Shown here piece by piece: positions 1-10,009 of a DNA stretch of 64,000 nt. The translations under genes were made by a program, and so were the position numbers. The stretch comes from Acheta domesticus. Taxonomy: Eukaryota > Arthropoda > Insecta > Orthoptera > Gryllidae. The notes below the pieces were generated by a model that saw only the letters and a program-made list of their open reading frames with translations, made no database searches and was not told where the DNA came from. The stretch's first letter is position 1, and every line of letters begins with the position of its first letter. The stretch is from positions 134,556,949 through 134,620,948 of the forward strand of contig JAHLJT010008756.1 of NCBI GenBank assembly GCA_031308135.1, given 5' to 3'.

Positions 1-60
1 ACGCCGGCCTGCCCCTGCCCCTGCCCCTGCCCGTCCCCCTTGCCCCTGCCCCTCCCCTTG
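1..60. repeat. C-rich imperfect CCCCTG tandem repeat
   Basis: The window opens inside a low-complexity run built of CCCCTG/CCCTGC units (seen at 11-58). It continues off the left edge, so its full length is unknown. No gene is visible in it. Confidence 0.8.
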
Positions 61-429
61 CCACTGCTCGCGCTCACGACTCGGGAATCGCTCGTCCGTT
101 ATTGACGACCCGTTCGCGGAAGGGGCGGCTCCTGATTCTTGCGACGCAATTGGTGTCTTGAAGTTTGTTGAAATACTTGATACCGATGCATTGATGAATT
201 TCTTGCGTCGGAAAGCTTCCTGATTGATCGCGTTCGCCTGCAGGCCCCTTCGGCCGCAGTTTGCATTCATTTCGCAAAAGTTTGATCCTTCGTGTTTGCA
301 ACACAATTAAGAAGCGCGAGATTGAATTCTTGTATCAGAAAATATTAACTTCGTGACTACTAAGGATTGATTTCATCAGTTATTCTTTCTGTTTCGACTT
401 CTTCCGTCGTGGCGCATCTTCACATCATT

Positions 430-1165
430 ACGGGAATTTGAGCGGTGTCTGCTCTGATGTGTAGTTTTCCCAAGTTTCTCCGTACATATCAAGGCGGGTC
501 CAGAGAAATACACAATCATATGTTACGGACGCACCAGATATTTCCTTCGTCCTCCTATCCTTATCCTCTCCCGTTTCAAACAACACTTCCTCTTGCATAA
601 ACTACACTACCGCACCAGTTCCGTATTAACGCACGGGTTTGAAGGGCCCTGGTCCAGGGCCCCCAATGTTCAATAGCCTCCGACAGTTCTTTAAAAAAAT
701 GTTTCATGATACAATTTTTAAGAAATAAAGCAAAAAAAACGTACAAAAAGTGATGTGTGAATAAACTATACGCAAAAAATTGGCATAACGGAGTGATGTG
801 TCGTGTATCATTGGATAATATTTATAATACGGAATGTCGCTCGTTGATGTGAGAATGCCAGTCAGTGATGTTAGTTTTTTTTAAACAAAACTTATCTTGA
901 AATTGAAGAGAGGAAGAGATCGGTGAAAGTAAGAGCAGGGACCCACAAATTAAGGTAGTCCAAGGGCCCTCAAAGCTGTTAAAACGGCCTTGTAGCACAC
1001 GTGTCGGAAGACCAGTCAGGAACTTGGAGATTGTCTCGACTGGAGCGATGCTTTGCTAGGAATGATACCTGGAGAAAGAAACCCATCAAGCCCGCGTGTT
1101 GGTCGGCGCCGGATCCGACGTTTTAGCTATGGAGTAACGCCTTCACCCCATTCAGCACGCACAAC
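430..1165 (+). mobile_element. SINE family A copy, split by a hAT MITE
   Basis: Two halves of one element of the most abundant family here. Bases 430-616 carry the diagnostic stretch around CTGCTCTGATGTGTAG followed by the pyrimidine-rich stretch. Bases 993-1165 continue with CACGTGTCGGAAGACCAG and the GGTCGGCGCCGGATC block. Between them lies a 376-bp insertion with its own inverted ends. Orientation is head (tRNA-like) to tail, left to right. Both outer ends are eroded and the (AATC)n tail is not preserved. Confidence 0.65.
617..992. mobile_element. hAT-type MITE with 8-bp TSD, inserted in a SINE
   Basis: The left end reads CAGTTCCGTATTAAC and the right end, reverse-complemented, reads CAAGGCCGTTTTAAC. 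Both continue into a TTTGARGGCCCT block. The flanks are TACCGCAC (609-616) and TAGCACAC (993-1000), 6 of 8 identical, as expected for an old hAT target duplication. Removing the element restores a continuous SINE. A perfect GGGCCCTGG-T-CCAGGGCCC hairpin lies at 645-663. There is no coding capacity, so it would need a transposase from elsewhere. Confidence 0.7.
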
Positions 1166-1179
1166 ACTTACAGGATACC

Positions 1180-1735
1180 CGAGGAAGGAAGTTGAGGCGC
1201 CCGGAAGAAAACACTAAATGCTCCGTCTCTTCCCCACAGGCCCTTTTGGGAGGGGAAGGATGGCGAGCGGAAGGCGAAGGACTCGAGTACACAGATTGCC
1301 CCCACCCCTCCTCCTGCCCTCCAGCGCCGCGCCCCCGCCCCCCGCCCCCCGCCCCCCGCCCCCCCGCCTGCCGGCGATAGAGCCGATCCCGACTGGAATC
1401 CGATACCAATTAAAGTTCTCGCGGGGAAGAAGAAGCCGTCTTGCACAGCAGCGGGCTATCGGAAACTTGGAGGCGGGCGCCGCCGCCGCCGCCCCCGCAG
1501 CCGCAGCTGCTGCGGATCCAGGCGCGTCCCGTTTCGCCGCCCTGCCCCGGCGGCCGCCCCCGCATTTGGGTTTCTCTTACACTTACACTCACGCCTCGCC
1601 GCCCACCGTGCCCCGGCCGCCCCCGCATCGGGCGGAGGTGCATTTGGGTTTCTCTTACACTTACACTCACGCCTCGCCGCCCACCGTGCCCTGGCCGCCC
1701 CCGCTTCGGCTGCACTACACTCCGGAGAATGTGGA
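1180..1735. repeat. CpG-rich GC island with 78-bp tandem duplication
   Basis: GC-rich segment with runs of GCCCCCC at 1330-1365. It contains a clean direct duplication with a 78-bp period: the block beginning CATTTGGGTTTCTC at 1563 recurs at 1641, each copy followed by CACCGTGCCC and GCCGCCCCCGC. A third, degraded remnant of the TTCTCTTAC core is near 1742. Open frames across it on both strands are proline/arginine or glycine/arginine rich and look compositional. Confidence 0.75.
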
Positions 1736-1810
1736 TTGTGGTTCTCTTACGCTTACTCGCAGGCCTTCTGGCTGCCGAGCCTAGTAGGTTCTAGTGGCTA
1801 CATACTGACA

Positions 1811-2249
1811 TGTTTGATTGATTGCGATTCCGGACGCGTCAACTACTGAGGGCATTAGTTCCATAAGTGTGGTGCATGGTTTTGCTCGGGCGGTGGCGGT
1901 GTTCTTCGCTCGCTGGATGGCGAGATGCGGCGACCTACCGTCAGCTAGCGGGATTTCCCTCCACCAGGTATCTCCCACCAGCGAGGCATCGCCCCAGCTG
2001 GGACAAGCTCTAAGCTTCCTACCTGTCTCCAAGCAGGTGTGGTAGTGTAGTGCGTGCTAGTGTGTGTAAGTGGACAGGACAAGGAAGAGACAGGAAAAGT
2101 CACGCGCGCTCCGTGACCCGTTTGTTAGGGTACTGCTCCGGCATTCGCCTGGTGTTCATCGGAGAAACCACGAAAAACTACCAGATCAACCGCAAAAAAT
2201 CAGAGCAGCCAGCCGCTAGAATTCTCCTGCAGACAGCGACTGAACTCTA
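1811..2249 (-). mobile_element. SINE family A copy
   Basis: Reads tail to head on the plus strand. The tail TTGATTGATTG at 1811 is followed by CGGACGCGTCAACTAC, GGTGCATGGTTTTGC, the TATCTCCCACCAGCGAGG block, the GTGTGTAAGTG purine-rich stretch, CCCGTTTGTTAGGG, and the GGAGAAACCACG...CAGCCGCTAGAATTCTCC block. It stops at GACAGCGACTGAACTC, so the tRNA-like head is missing (5' truncated, as is usual for retroposed SINEs). No full-length frame is present. Confidence 0.7.
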
Positions 2250-2254
2250 GTGTA

Positions 2255-2506
2255 GATGTCGTTAGTTCGTCTATCGACGTTGTTCCTATTTCCATACTCG
2301 ATTTTGAGTTAACATACTGTGATTGGTACATTTCTTATGTCTTACTTAAGCATCAGCACTGAAACTTGAAGCTTGCAAGCTTTTAAGTTAACGTCTTACG
2401 TGTTACGCATATGCGAACGCATTGTGAATGAGTCCGCTTATGGATGTAGTCATAACTTTTATGTTAACGCCATGCTTATGTTTACGTTTGCATTGTGAAT
2501 GGGCCT
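2255..2506. mobile_element. Terminal fragment of a GGCCCATTC-TIR MITE
   Basis: The right part (2380-2506) closely matches, in inverse orientation, the left end of the element at 21,567-22,193. Shared blocks include AGCTTGCAAGCTTTTAAG, CGCATTGTGAATGAGTCCGC, AACGCCATGCTTATG and the terminal CATTGTGAATGGGCC. The other end is lost where it abuts SINE family A. Confidence 0.6.
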
Positions 2507-2639
2507 TTACTCTTCACTGCCACACACGTCGGAGCTCAACCGTCCCGGGCTGGGGTGGTTGTTCCGCCAGCATCGATACCTGGGGGGAAACACTTCTAAG
2601 GCGACGTGTAGGTTGGAACTGGACCTTTAGTTTTAGTTT

Positions 2640-3085
2640 AGTTAGGTTTAGTTAATGCCTTATTTTACGTGGCGATACTCGGGCCATCAGGCCCGCTCTT
2701 CCGTCTGACCACGGAAATTTCGCTACACTTCTTTCACCATCTACCGGAGAGAGAAGGTATTCTCAATAAAAAGTAATTTCTCTGTCGAGTAGTAGTTTGT
2801 CGGGCGACGAAACAGGCGATTTCAATTTAGCTCAGAGGCTTCATTTAGGCTTGATCTTTTACATGCAATAAATTACTACATGGGGCAGCCCGCTTTACTT
2901 CCCCGCCCAAGGAAGGCGTACGAAGGATTTTTTCACCTTTAAAAATCCACGGCTTCTATCGGGTTTGAACTCGCAATCTTGGGTACAACAGTGCGATACG
3001 CTGACCTCGAATCCGGATCTCTCTTGTAAAGAGATAGAAACACCACAGTGTCATTGCTACATTGCACTGTACACACGGGACCAAC
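2640..3085 (-). mobile_element. tRNA-derived SINE, family B
   Basis: Shares with 38,008-38,395 and 47,130-47,478 the blocks ACGTGGCGA, GCTCTTCCGTCTGACCA, CGACGAAACAGGCG, GCTCAGAGGCTTCATTTAGG, GGGCAGCCCGCTTTACTTCC and, at the tRNA-like end, ATCGGGTTTGAACTCGCAATCTTGGG. The last block is the reverse complement of a degenerate B box. It is oriented head-right, so it is on the minus strand. The CpG content and mismatches suggest moderate age. Confidence 0.65.
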
Positions 3086-3119
3086 GAGCAAATAAGTAGG
3101 CGTCCGTGGAGGCTCGAAA

Positions 3120-3245
3120 TACAATGCCTTGCCGTGCGTCGAGCTGCGGGGTCCAATGGCGGAGAGGCGGAGGCCGGGGGGGGGGGGGAAGACTGAGGGG
3201 AGCGGAGGAACGGTTGTCGCCGGGGGGGGGGGCTAACTTTCACTT
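3120..3245. repeat. Purine-rich segment with two poly-G runs
   Basis: Runs of 13 G (3176-3188) and about 11 G (3222-3232) sit in a G-rich, C-poor stretch. Homopolymers of this kind are error-prone in assembly. No gene is visible. From here to 3,620 nothing else is recognisable. Confidence 0.7.
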
Positions 3246-3621
3246 AGGCAAACAGCCCGGCCGCCCCGCGGCCGACACTCAATCATGAATTTTAATTGTA
3301 ATTAAAGCAGACAAAAACACGGGAACACGTTCCCCGAAGCGGCCGCCAAAGACCTTTGTCCTCTCATTACGGAGTTATGAACGTAACTTTCTCTGCTGTC
3401 GCTTTGCTGAATCGCGTATGAAGGCTGTATTTACTTTGAGCGGGCGGATGGGGCGGGTTGTCGTGTGCAGCGCGGTGAGCCCTGGCCACCCGGGCTTGAA
3501 CTGTCGGTAACCACGGACGAACACAGACGGCATCCCCGTGGGCGGATGAGGAGGCAGGTGGCTCAAGGAAAGGGTTGCGAATGGTGCAAAAACAACAAGA
3601 AAAATTCCAAGTGATTAATAT

Positions 3622-3846
3622 GCGATTTTTATAACTTTGCCTCTCAAGGCCCTACGGCCACGATGAAATACCAGAAGGTATTTCGTTTCTTTCTCGTTCG
3701 TGCCGCTAGGTGTCGCATGATCACAAGCACTGCTTGATACGGTCGCGATCGTGCGATATCTAACGGCACACTGAGAAAGACGCGAAATACCGTGACTTAT
3801 TCCATCGTGAAGACAGGCCTTGAAAGGCAAAGTGAGAAAAATCGCA
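3622..3846. mobile_element. Foldback MITE, about 225 bp
   Basis: Two arms of about 100 bp form an imperfect palindrome centred near 3,734. The left arm reads TGCGATTTTTATAACTTTGCC then TCAAGGCC and CACGATGAAATA. The reverse complement of the right arm reads TGCGATTTTTCTCACTTTGCC then TCAAGGCC and CACGATGGAATA, and pairing continues to CGTGCCGCTAGGTGTCGCATGATC. No convincing target duplication is visible. A transcript would fold into a long hairpin. Confidence 0.7.
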
Positions 3847-3849
3847 CTA

Positions 3850-4690
3850 TATTTTTTATGCGATGTCTTTAAATTCAAATAGTTCATTGTCAAAATGAAG
3901 GGTGTAAAATTTGTCTTATTAAAGATTGTTGAGAAATTTTTAAGATTACAGTAATGTTAACAATGACAGTAGCTATATTTATTTTGAAGCTGAGAGTGTT
4001 GGGGTTAAATCTTGGATGTTAACTATTGGCAGGACATCTAATTTTAGTGTCACCTGATGAGATAACGCAGACAGTTGTTTCGTGGAGCGATGTGTGAATA
4101 GGATTTGGAGACGTTCCGTTCCGTCATAGACATGATCTTTTAATGGATCGCTTTATTATATGAGCGTATGCATTATATCAATATTTTCTCTGGTTGTAAG
4201 GAAGAAATGAAACTAAATGTTCCACGCCTACTTACTGTTTTCTCAATGACTTAGAGACAAGACTTTTCCGATGTTCTTTGTGAACATAAGTATTTGAGGG
4301 CAGCAAGGGCTGGAACATATGCATGTGTAGACCTTCCTTTTTTGGGTTTCTCAATTCTAGAAGCAAAGTGCCTCCAGGGATTCACCTGATATTGATCGCA
4401 ATTGACTCACTTGAGAATGATCTCAGTGAGCTCATTCTGATTAGGAGAGATGGAGGTTGAGAGGTCTTTGTGCAAGAGCCTTGCTTTGTGCCTTACAAGC
4501 AGGCATTTTATAATTACTTTTCTGGCATCCGCTGACGAACGATAAAGATGTTTTTTATGGTTTAATGCGTTTCCACTATGTTTATTTTTGTTTTTAATTT
4601 GTATAGTTCGTACAATTTTGTGTACAACTATATACTCAATCCATCGCATTAAAGTCTAATATAAACATATTTGCAGTTTTTAGTATATTC
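3850..4690. other. AT-rich intergenic sequence
   Basis: No coding signal, TIR or known repeat recognised. A small imperfect dyad (CTCACTTGAGAATGATCTCAGTGAG) lies near 4,407-4,431. Confidence 0.5.
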
Positions 4691-4695
4691 CTTAA

Positions 4696-4765
4696 TGACC
4701 AGTGGCGTAGCGTAGTAAGGACCGGCAGGGGTGACCCACTCTGGGCGGTACTTTTAGGAAAACTA

Positions 4766-4811
<46 letters not shown>
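4696..4811. repeat. CAGTGGCGTAGCGTAG terminus and (TAA)n microsatellite
   Basis: CAGTGGCGTAGCGTAG at about 4,702 resembles the terminus of widespread hAT-like elements, but no partner end is found. It is followed by about 15 uninterrupted TAA units (4,765-4,811). Confidence 0.55.
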
Positions 4812-4834
4812 TCTGGTAAAAATTTCAACCAATT

Positions 4835-4930
4835 CATTTCACATTTTTGACTCTGCTGTCGGACCGATTGAAATGAGCACGGAATATTTCTGTACTTATT
4901 CTGTGACGGCTTCTTTAAATGAATGCATAG
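4835..4930 (-). repeat. Dispersed repeat, empty-site copy
   Basis: The reverse complement matches 43,700-43,775 plus 44,152-44,185: AAAGAAG..GTCACAGAATAAGTA, ATATTCCGTGCTCATTTC and AATCGGTCCGA, then AAAATGTGAAATGAA. At 43.8 kb the same sequence is interrupted by a 374-bp MITE. This copy shows the uninterrupted state. Confidence 0.6.
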
Positions 4931-5079
4931 TGATTATTGTATTGTGAAGCATATACAAATGTCTTTTTTATTTGTAACCTGTACAATACGCAATAATGCT
5001 GATTGTTCTCGCAGAAAAGTTTTTTGGAATTGCTGTGTATTTTGGTATTTTAAATTGAAGCATTTGAGTAAGGGTGAGG

Positions 5080-5590
5080 CGTAATTTTGCTCCGCGCCGG
5101 GCGGCTGCCACCCACGCCACGCAAGTGCGGCGGAGCCCGGAGGCGGCGCGGAGCTCGGGGCGGATGACGAGAGGCGGCGGCACGTGGGCGCGGCCTTTCG
5201 CCTGAGGAGAAAGCGCCCTCCCCTCTCCCCTTCCCTCTCCTCCCCCCTCCCTCACGTCTCCGCGTGACGCAACGGCGCCTGTTGACACGCGGGGGGGGGG
5301 GAGGGGGTCGGTGCAGAGGGAAGCGCGCGGGAACGAGGAAGGCGCGAAGCCGCACCTACACTTCCTACAGCACCTATAAGCGGGCTATAAGCGATGCTGA
5401 GAGTTCTCCCGCCACGTGCTGTGCAACGTCATGTGACCTGCTCTGAAGCAATCATCTTGCGAGGATTTGTTTACTTTGAGGGTTCAACGTTGCCGCTCAT
5501 CCGACTCGCACGAAGTCGCGGAGGCGATAAAGTTCGGCTTTGGCGAAAGTTACGTACGCGATGGCAAGACGTGCCATGGGCTGTCAGTGA
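5080..5590 (+). promoter_or_regulatory. CpG-rich segment, possible promoter/5' exon
   Basis: A CpG-dense segment (5,080-5,345) contains a polypurine stretch at 5,290-5,307. It runs into 5,400-5,590, which holds E-box-like CCACGTGCTG, TCATGTGACC and a CCGCTCATCCGACTCG stretch. It ends at a consensus-like splice donor CTGTCA|GTGAGTGTT (exon end about 5,587). The possible ATG exon at 7,127 is 1.5 kb downstream on the same strand. This is only suggestive: CpG-rich islands are frequent in this window and most show no sign of a gene. Confidence 0.22.
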
Positions 5591-5599
5591 GTGTTAATT

Positions 5600-6550
5600 T
5601 TTGAGGTTTAATTTACGCGTGATGTAAGTGGTGCCATGTGCGTAGGAATGTGTGGCAACAGCGCAATAAACTGTCAGAGCCCGTTATACCCTGCCGGTAC
5701 TGTTGGTTTAACAGTATCATGTTAAATGTAGACATGTTAAACGTATATTTGTCGCATCTCCACTTCATCATGTTCATCAAGTAACTTAATGTTCAGTATA
5801 CACATGTAAAATGTATATTATTTGTCTCACCGTGACTCTCAAGGTCATTCCTCAAATCTACTCTTTTGTTGGTGTCAAGAAAACTGTGACATCGTATAGT
5901 TTCATGGAAAATTTTCATTGTCAACCATGAAACAAATGATCTCGCATAACATTGAACGTGTTAACATTGTGAACTCTTAACATGTTGCATGGTTTCCAAT
6001 AGTAATGGAACACATGTTAAGACAATGTGTTGCCGGTTGCGTTTGCATGGCAAGAGCTATTATTCCAGTCATGAGTTTCGATGATCTAGATGTGTGTAAA
6101 TTAAATGATTGATGGAAGAAACAATGAAAGTTTTGGGGGATAAGATAATACGCTAAAATTTAGGGAAGATCATGTGAAATGATTGTGTGGGGGAGGGGTG
6201 ACATATACGGGTTGCTGTGGTTAGGTTAAGACTGCTCCTGGGACGCGGTTGAATAGAAAACAGCACCAGCGTAATCGCAAAGCAACCATAACTACAGGAA
6301 AAAATTAATTTAACACGTACAAAAGTTCTTATAATTCAAACACTGAATTCGACGCAAATCCATCTCCCTTTGTACAGAAACAATTGGCAACTTATTTAGA
6401 AGTTTGAATGCCATAATGGTTAAGCGTTTAACATATTAATTTATCTCCTTGCGATAGTCAATATGTGTGTTTTTCACATTTAATGTGTTAACGTTAAATG
6501 TTAAGAAGAGACGCTGCTTTATAGTCGGAACGTATTGTACGGGCGGCGCT
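5600..6550. other. AT-rich intergenic or intronic sequence
   Basis: Several near-repeats of GTTAACATGTT/ACATGTTAA-type words occur (5,710-6,020, 6,425-6,500), without a clear period or terminal repeats. Nothing else is recognised. Confidence 0.45.
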
Positions 6551-6555
6551 GCACA

Positions 6556-6685
6556 AGTGTGTGTGTGTGGTGTGGGGAGTGCGTGTGTGTGTGGTGTGTG
6601 TATGTGCGAGTGTGTGGGTGTGCGTGTATTTGTGTGCGTGGGGGTGCGCGCGCTTGTGTATGTTTGTTAGATGTGAGTGTGTGTG
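6556..6685. repeat. Imperfect GT/GTGTGC microsatellite
   Basis: About 130 bp of GT-rich sequence (GTGTGTGTGG, GCGTGTGTGTG, GTGCGCGCGC). On the plus strand it gives cysteine/valine-rich frames that are compositional. Confidence 0.8.
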
Positions 6686-7126
6686 TCATGTGAAAGCACG
6701 TTCTGTGGTTGCTTTTAATCGCCTCAAACTATCGCCTTCGGTTCCATCAGCAAAAGGTGGCGTCTGTTTCCCTCTGCGGCGTACTATTTATGCCGATGGT
6801 GCTGTAATTCCTCAGCGAAAACAGTTCATTTTTGTGTCGTGATGCGTTTTCAAAAGAAACAAATGTTAGAAACGCGGTGTAGCGAGCATAATTCGTAAAA
6901 TCAGTGTTTCTGTGGTATTGGTATGAAGCAGCTGCATGCACCATTTCACTGTCATGATACGTTGAACTCTACTGGGGGGAAACTTTAGTCTCTTAACCTG
7001 CCCACCAAACCTACCTTGCCCATTTAGCCTGCCCGCAATATTATTTTCAATTACAATTGTACTTTGTGGTGATAGTGTTCATGGTTTCATTAAGCGTCGA
7101 ATGCACTAACTCGAAGGAATTTCATC

Positions 7127-7176
7127 ATGGGGAAGCACAGCAAGTACTCCGAGTGGTTCGACATTGTGCAAGGTGA
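7127..7176 (+). CDS. Possible first coding exon (unrecognised protein)
   Basis: ATG in a good context (TTCATCATGG) opens a frame encoding MGKHSKYSEWFDIVQG. Its codons are strongly GC3-biased (AAG CAC AGC AAG TAC TCC GAG TGG TTC GAC), unlike the AT-rich surroundings. A plausible donor follows (CAAG|GTGACA at 7,175/7,176, or ACAG|GTACAT a few bases on). Without splicing, the frame runs 25 more AT-rich codons to a stop at about 7,240. I do not recognise the protein and see no second exon. It could be the start of a host gene linked to the CpG-rich segment at 5.1-5.6 kb, a transposon ORF remnant, or chance. Confidence 0.25.
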
Positions 7177-7234
7177 CAGGTACATTTTGTACGTTTCTCT
7201 TCAATCATCACAGCAAATAATTTATTTGGTAATT

Positions 7235-7418
7235 CAGTAAACCCCTTTAACACGAATTCCAAGAGACCGAAAATTATCGGAGTTCGTGTAATGAAAATTC
7301 GTGTTATCCGAGTACCATAAATTTTTCGTATTACCGTAATCCGTTGCCGGGACCGACGTTTTGTTCTTGTTACGGTGAAATTCGTGTTATGCGAGTTCGT
7401 GCTAACGAGGGTTTACTG
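7235..7418. mobile_element. pogo/Tigger-like MITE
   Basis: Inverted ends: the left reads CAGTAAACCCCTTTAACACG and the right, reverse-complemented, reads CAGTAAACCCTCGTTAGCACG. Both run into GAATTC/GAACTCGC and ACACGAATTT repeats. The right flank is TA, and the left flank is TT (probably a decayed TA duplication). CAGTA..ACCCTCGTTAA-type ends are characteristic of pogo/Tigger elements. At 184 bp it has no coding capacity. Confidence 0.75.
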
Positions 7419-7739
7419 TATTTAAATTACAGCATTTGTAAATACAAATGTTTCAAATAATGTTGTAAGAAGTTTCTCGAATTTTGTTGCCTAAAGAGAG
7501 AACTAGCCTCTTCGAGAAAGTCTGTGCCATTCTGTAGCACCTGTAGTTTAATATTATTTGTGTGTAATGAACTGTTGTAATGTACTGTACTGTTATTGTA
7601 GTATTCATGAATTCTGCGTTTGTTAATGCATGCAATTTATTCAACGTGATATGAGAAAGTATTGTTTCGTTGTGGTGGTGCAATACACGTGCTACCTTTT
7701 GGGAAAAGCAGTTTTGTGCTGACAGGCGTGTCGCTCGAG

Positions 7740-8690
7740 CGGAAGGCTGTCTGGTGGGCAGCGCCACTGTGAATGAGGAGCGCGCAGGCGGCGCGGCGTC
7801 CTGGCGTTGGTGCCCGCGAGCGCGCAGACCGCGCGAGTGCGCTGCTCGCAGGAAGCGCGACTCCCAACCCACCCCACCCCTCCTTGCCGTTCCCCGCCCC
7901 TCCTCACCACGCCACGCAACCCCTACCTCGGCTCCCGCCACACCACGCCCCTCCCCGCCATGCTGCGCCCCTCCCCACCGCTCCCCGCCCCTTTCTCACC
8001 ACGCCACGCCACCCCTACCACGCCCCCCGCCACGCCACGCTCCTGCCCGCCACGCCCCTCCCCGCCACGCCCCTCCCCGCCCCGCCCCGCCCCGCCCCTC
8101 ACCGCCACGCCACGCCCCTCCCCGCTCCTCACCACGCCACGCCACCCCTGCCATGCCTCACCGCATCCTTCCTTGCCACGCTCCTCTCCACCACGCCCCT
8201 CCCGCCACGCCCGTCTCCTTCTCACCAGGCCACGCCCCTCCCCGCCACGCCTCTCCCCGGCACGCTCCGCCATAGCCCGCCTTGTCTGGCCCAACCTCAC
8301 CACGCCCCGCCCCACCATGCCTTGCCCAACACCGTCTCGCCATGACCAGATCCGCCCCGCCCACAACCGCTCGCCCATGTCCCACAGCCGCCCCGCCGCG
8401 CTTCGCCTCGCTCCCACTCTGCCCCTCTCCGCTTCCGTCCCCTGCCCGCCATATCCCTTCCAGATCCTCCACGTCTCGCCACACCACGCTACGGCACGCC
8501 CCATCACGCTCCGCGCTGTCCGCGCACCGGGTGCCGGAGAGGGGAGGGTTGGGGAGGGGCCGCGAGTCAAAGCGGGAGGGGGAGGGGACGCACGTGCGGC
8601 CGAGGCGCTCGCCCGCGGCGCCCGCCCACGCCACTCGCCTCTTCCCAGGCGCATGACGTGGCTCGGGGCAGCGATACGTTAAAGCGTTCC
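7740..8690. repeat. GC-rich island with C-rich CCACGCCCCTCCC array
   Basis: Between about 7,860 and 8,520 the plus strand is almost free of G runs and is built of irregular CGCCACGCCCCTCCC units. The minus strand is correspondingly G-rich. Long frames of up to 291 codons on both strands are pure Pro/Arg/Ala or Gly/Arg, overlap one another and have no domain content, so I do not call genes. The flanks (7,740-7,860, 8,530-8,690) are CpG-dense but not repetitive. Confidence 0.8.
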
Positions 8691-8750
8691 ACATTGGCGG
8701 ATGTTCCACAGAATCTTCATCTCTGCGAAGAATTGTTCAGAATTGACAAC

Positions 8751-9290
8751 TGTGACGTACTGGAATGAATGACACAGACACTGCGTTGAAGATAACAATA
8801 TTTACATTTATTTACAAGAACTTCACAATTCAAGAAATTTTTACAAATACTAATTAAACCCCGGAAATCTTTTTCTTCCTCTTAGCAGCGAAATTCCCGC
8901 GACCGTCCCTAGGCCTTACAGCCCAGTGCCACTGCTCGAAAACAGGTACAACGCATGATGCGATGCAATCGGACGTTACGTCCCCGGTATTCACGTACCT
9001 ACATGGCCTAATGCCAAAACCGGTCTCCGCCCCAGAAACCACGTGCTGGGGTGCACTGGCGATGCACTCAGCCTCTCGGCTAACAACAAGCTCTACGAAT
9101 CTATCTGAATCCCCGCGAGCGCAGAAAAGCGCCCGTCTTATAAACACCCCCGTCTCCCCCACCCAGCGTCATGCTGTCGGCGTCGCCAGACTCGATGGCT
9201 AGCCAATTCCAGGAATCTTACACAATCGTCCCAGACTCGTCACTAACCTTTCTCAACACTTTGTGTGGGATGTTCCCTGGAGCAGTCACA
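8751..9290 (-). mobile_element. Candidate solo LTR
   Basis: On the minus strand this 540-bp segment starts TGTGACTGCTCC and ends TACGTCACA, giving TG...CA with a perfect 6-bp TGTGAC/GTCACA terminal inversion. It has LTR-like internal order: a TATA-like TTTATAAG (plus 9,137-9,144), a GC-rich leader, then AATAAA (plus about 8,807-8,813) about 60 bp before the 3' end. No internal retrotransposon region or second LTR is present. The flanking pentamers (ACAAC, TCCGG) do not match, so it may have arisen by inter-element recombination, or the ends have drifted. Confidence 0.5.
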
Positions 9291-9399
9291 TCCGGTCGGT
9301 CGCCGCTTTATTTTTAGCTCAGGTGCGACCTTTCTCTACAGCTTGCGGCTCTGGTATGCCGCTTGCTTGGAAACGTTGCCACGACGCCACAAGATTTCG

Positions 9400-9455
9400 A
9401 GCTGCCGACTGCTCTGATCGGTAGTTTTCCGTGGTTATTTCGATCAGTACTTGGG
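9400..9455 (+). mobile_element. SINE family A fragment
   Basis: A short match to the family core (CTGCTCTGATCGGTAG, TTTTCCGTGG, TTTCGATCA) inside otherwise unassigned sequence (9,295-10,000). Confidence 0.5.
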
Positions 9456-10009
9456 GGGAATATCGCACCTTAGAGCCATGAACCGCATGCAATGTTTCCA
9501 TCTACGTCCTTTTCCAATACGCTGCAACGTAGGTCTGGAGTTCAGTCCTGAGCTTTGGGCTTGCTCTGCCAGGGATTATAACTAAAGGGAGTGAAAACCC
9601 AAGGCGCGACGAGTAGGTTTAGCTTCGATATTTTCCAAAGGGGAACACCGCCAGCGCCCGCGGTAAAAATGCACTACACATAAGGGACTAATGATCATAG
9701 CAGTTGCTGTTTCCGAAAACACCTGTCACTCAATCAAGCGTCTTTGTAGTTAATCACTATTAAAATATATATTAAGCAGTGACGGTTTTTCAGGTGGGGG
9801 GGAGAAGGAACAGTCTCCTAGCATTTTGTCGTCTTCCGAGTGTAATTACCAAATACAATATTTGTGTCAATGTTTGAGTAAAATTGTATAAATTTGAGGC
9901 GACAGCTAAGAGGCCTGACTTTCCCGTTGATATCGGCACGTTGTCCGGCTGCTCTGAAACAGAGGGGCGGAGGGACGAATAGATCCATGCGTGATACTAT
10001 GCATAATGG

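Noticed and set aside
7807..8682. 291-codon plus-strand open frame (and overlapping 243-codon minus frame)
   Set aside because: Both are translations of the C-rich array: almost only Pro/Arg/Ala/Ser or Gly/Arg. Frames are open on several phases at once, with no domain or codon signal.
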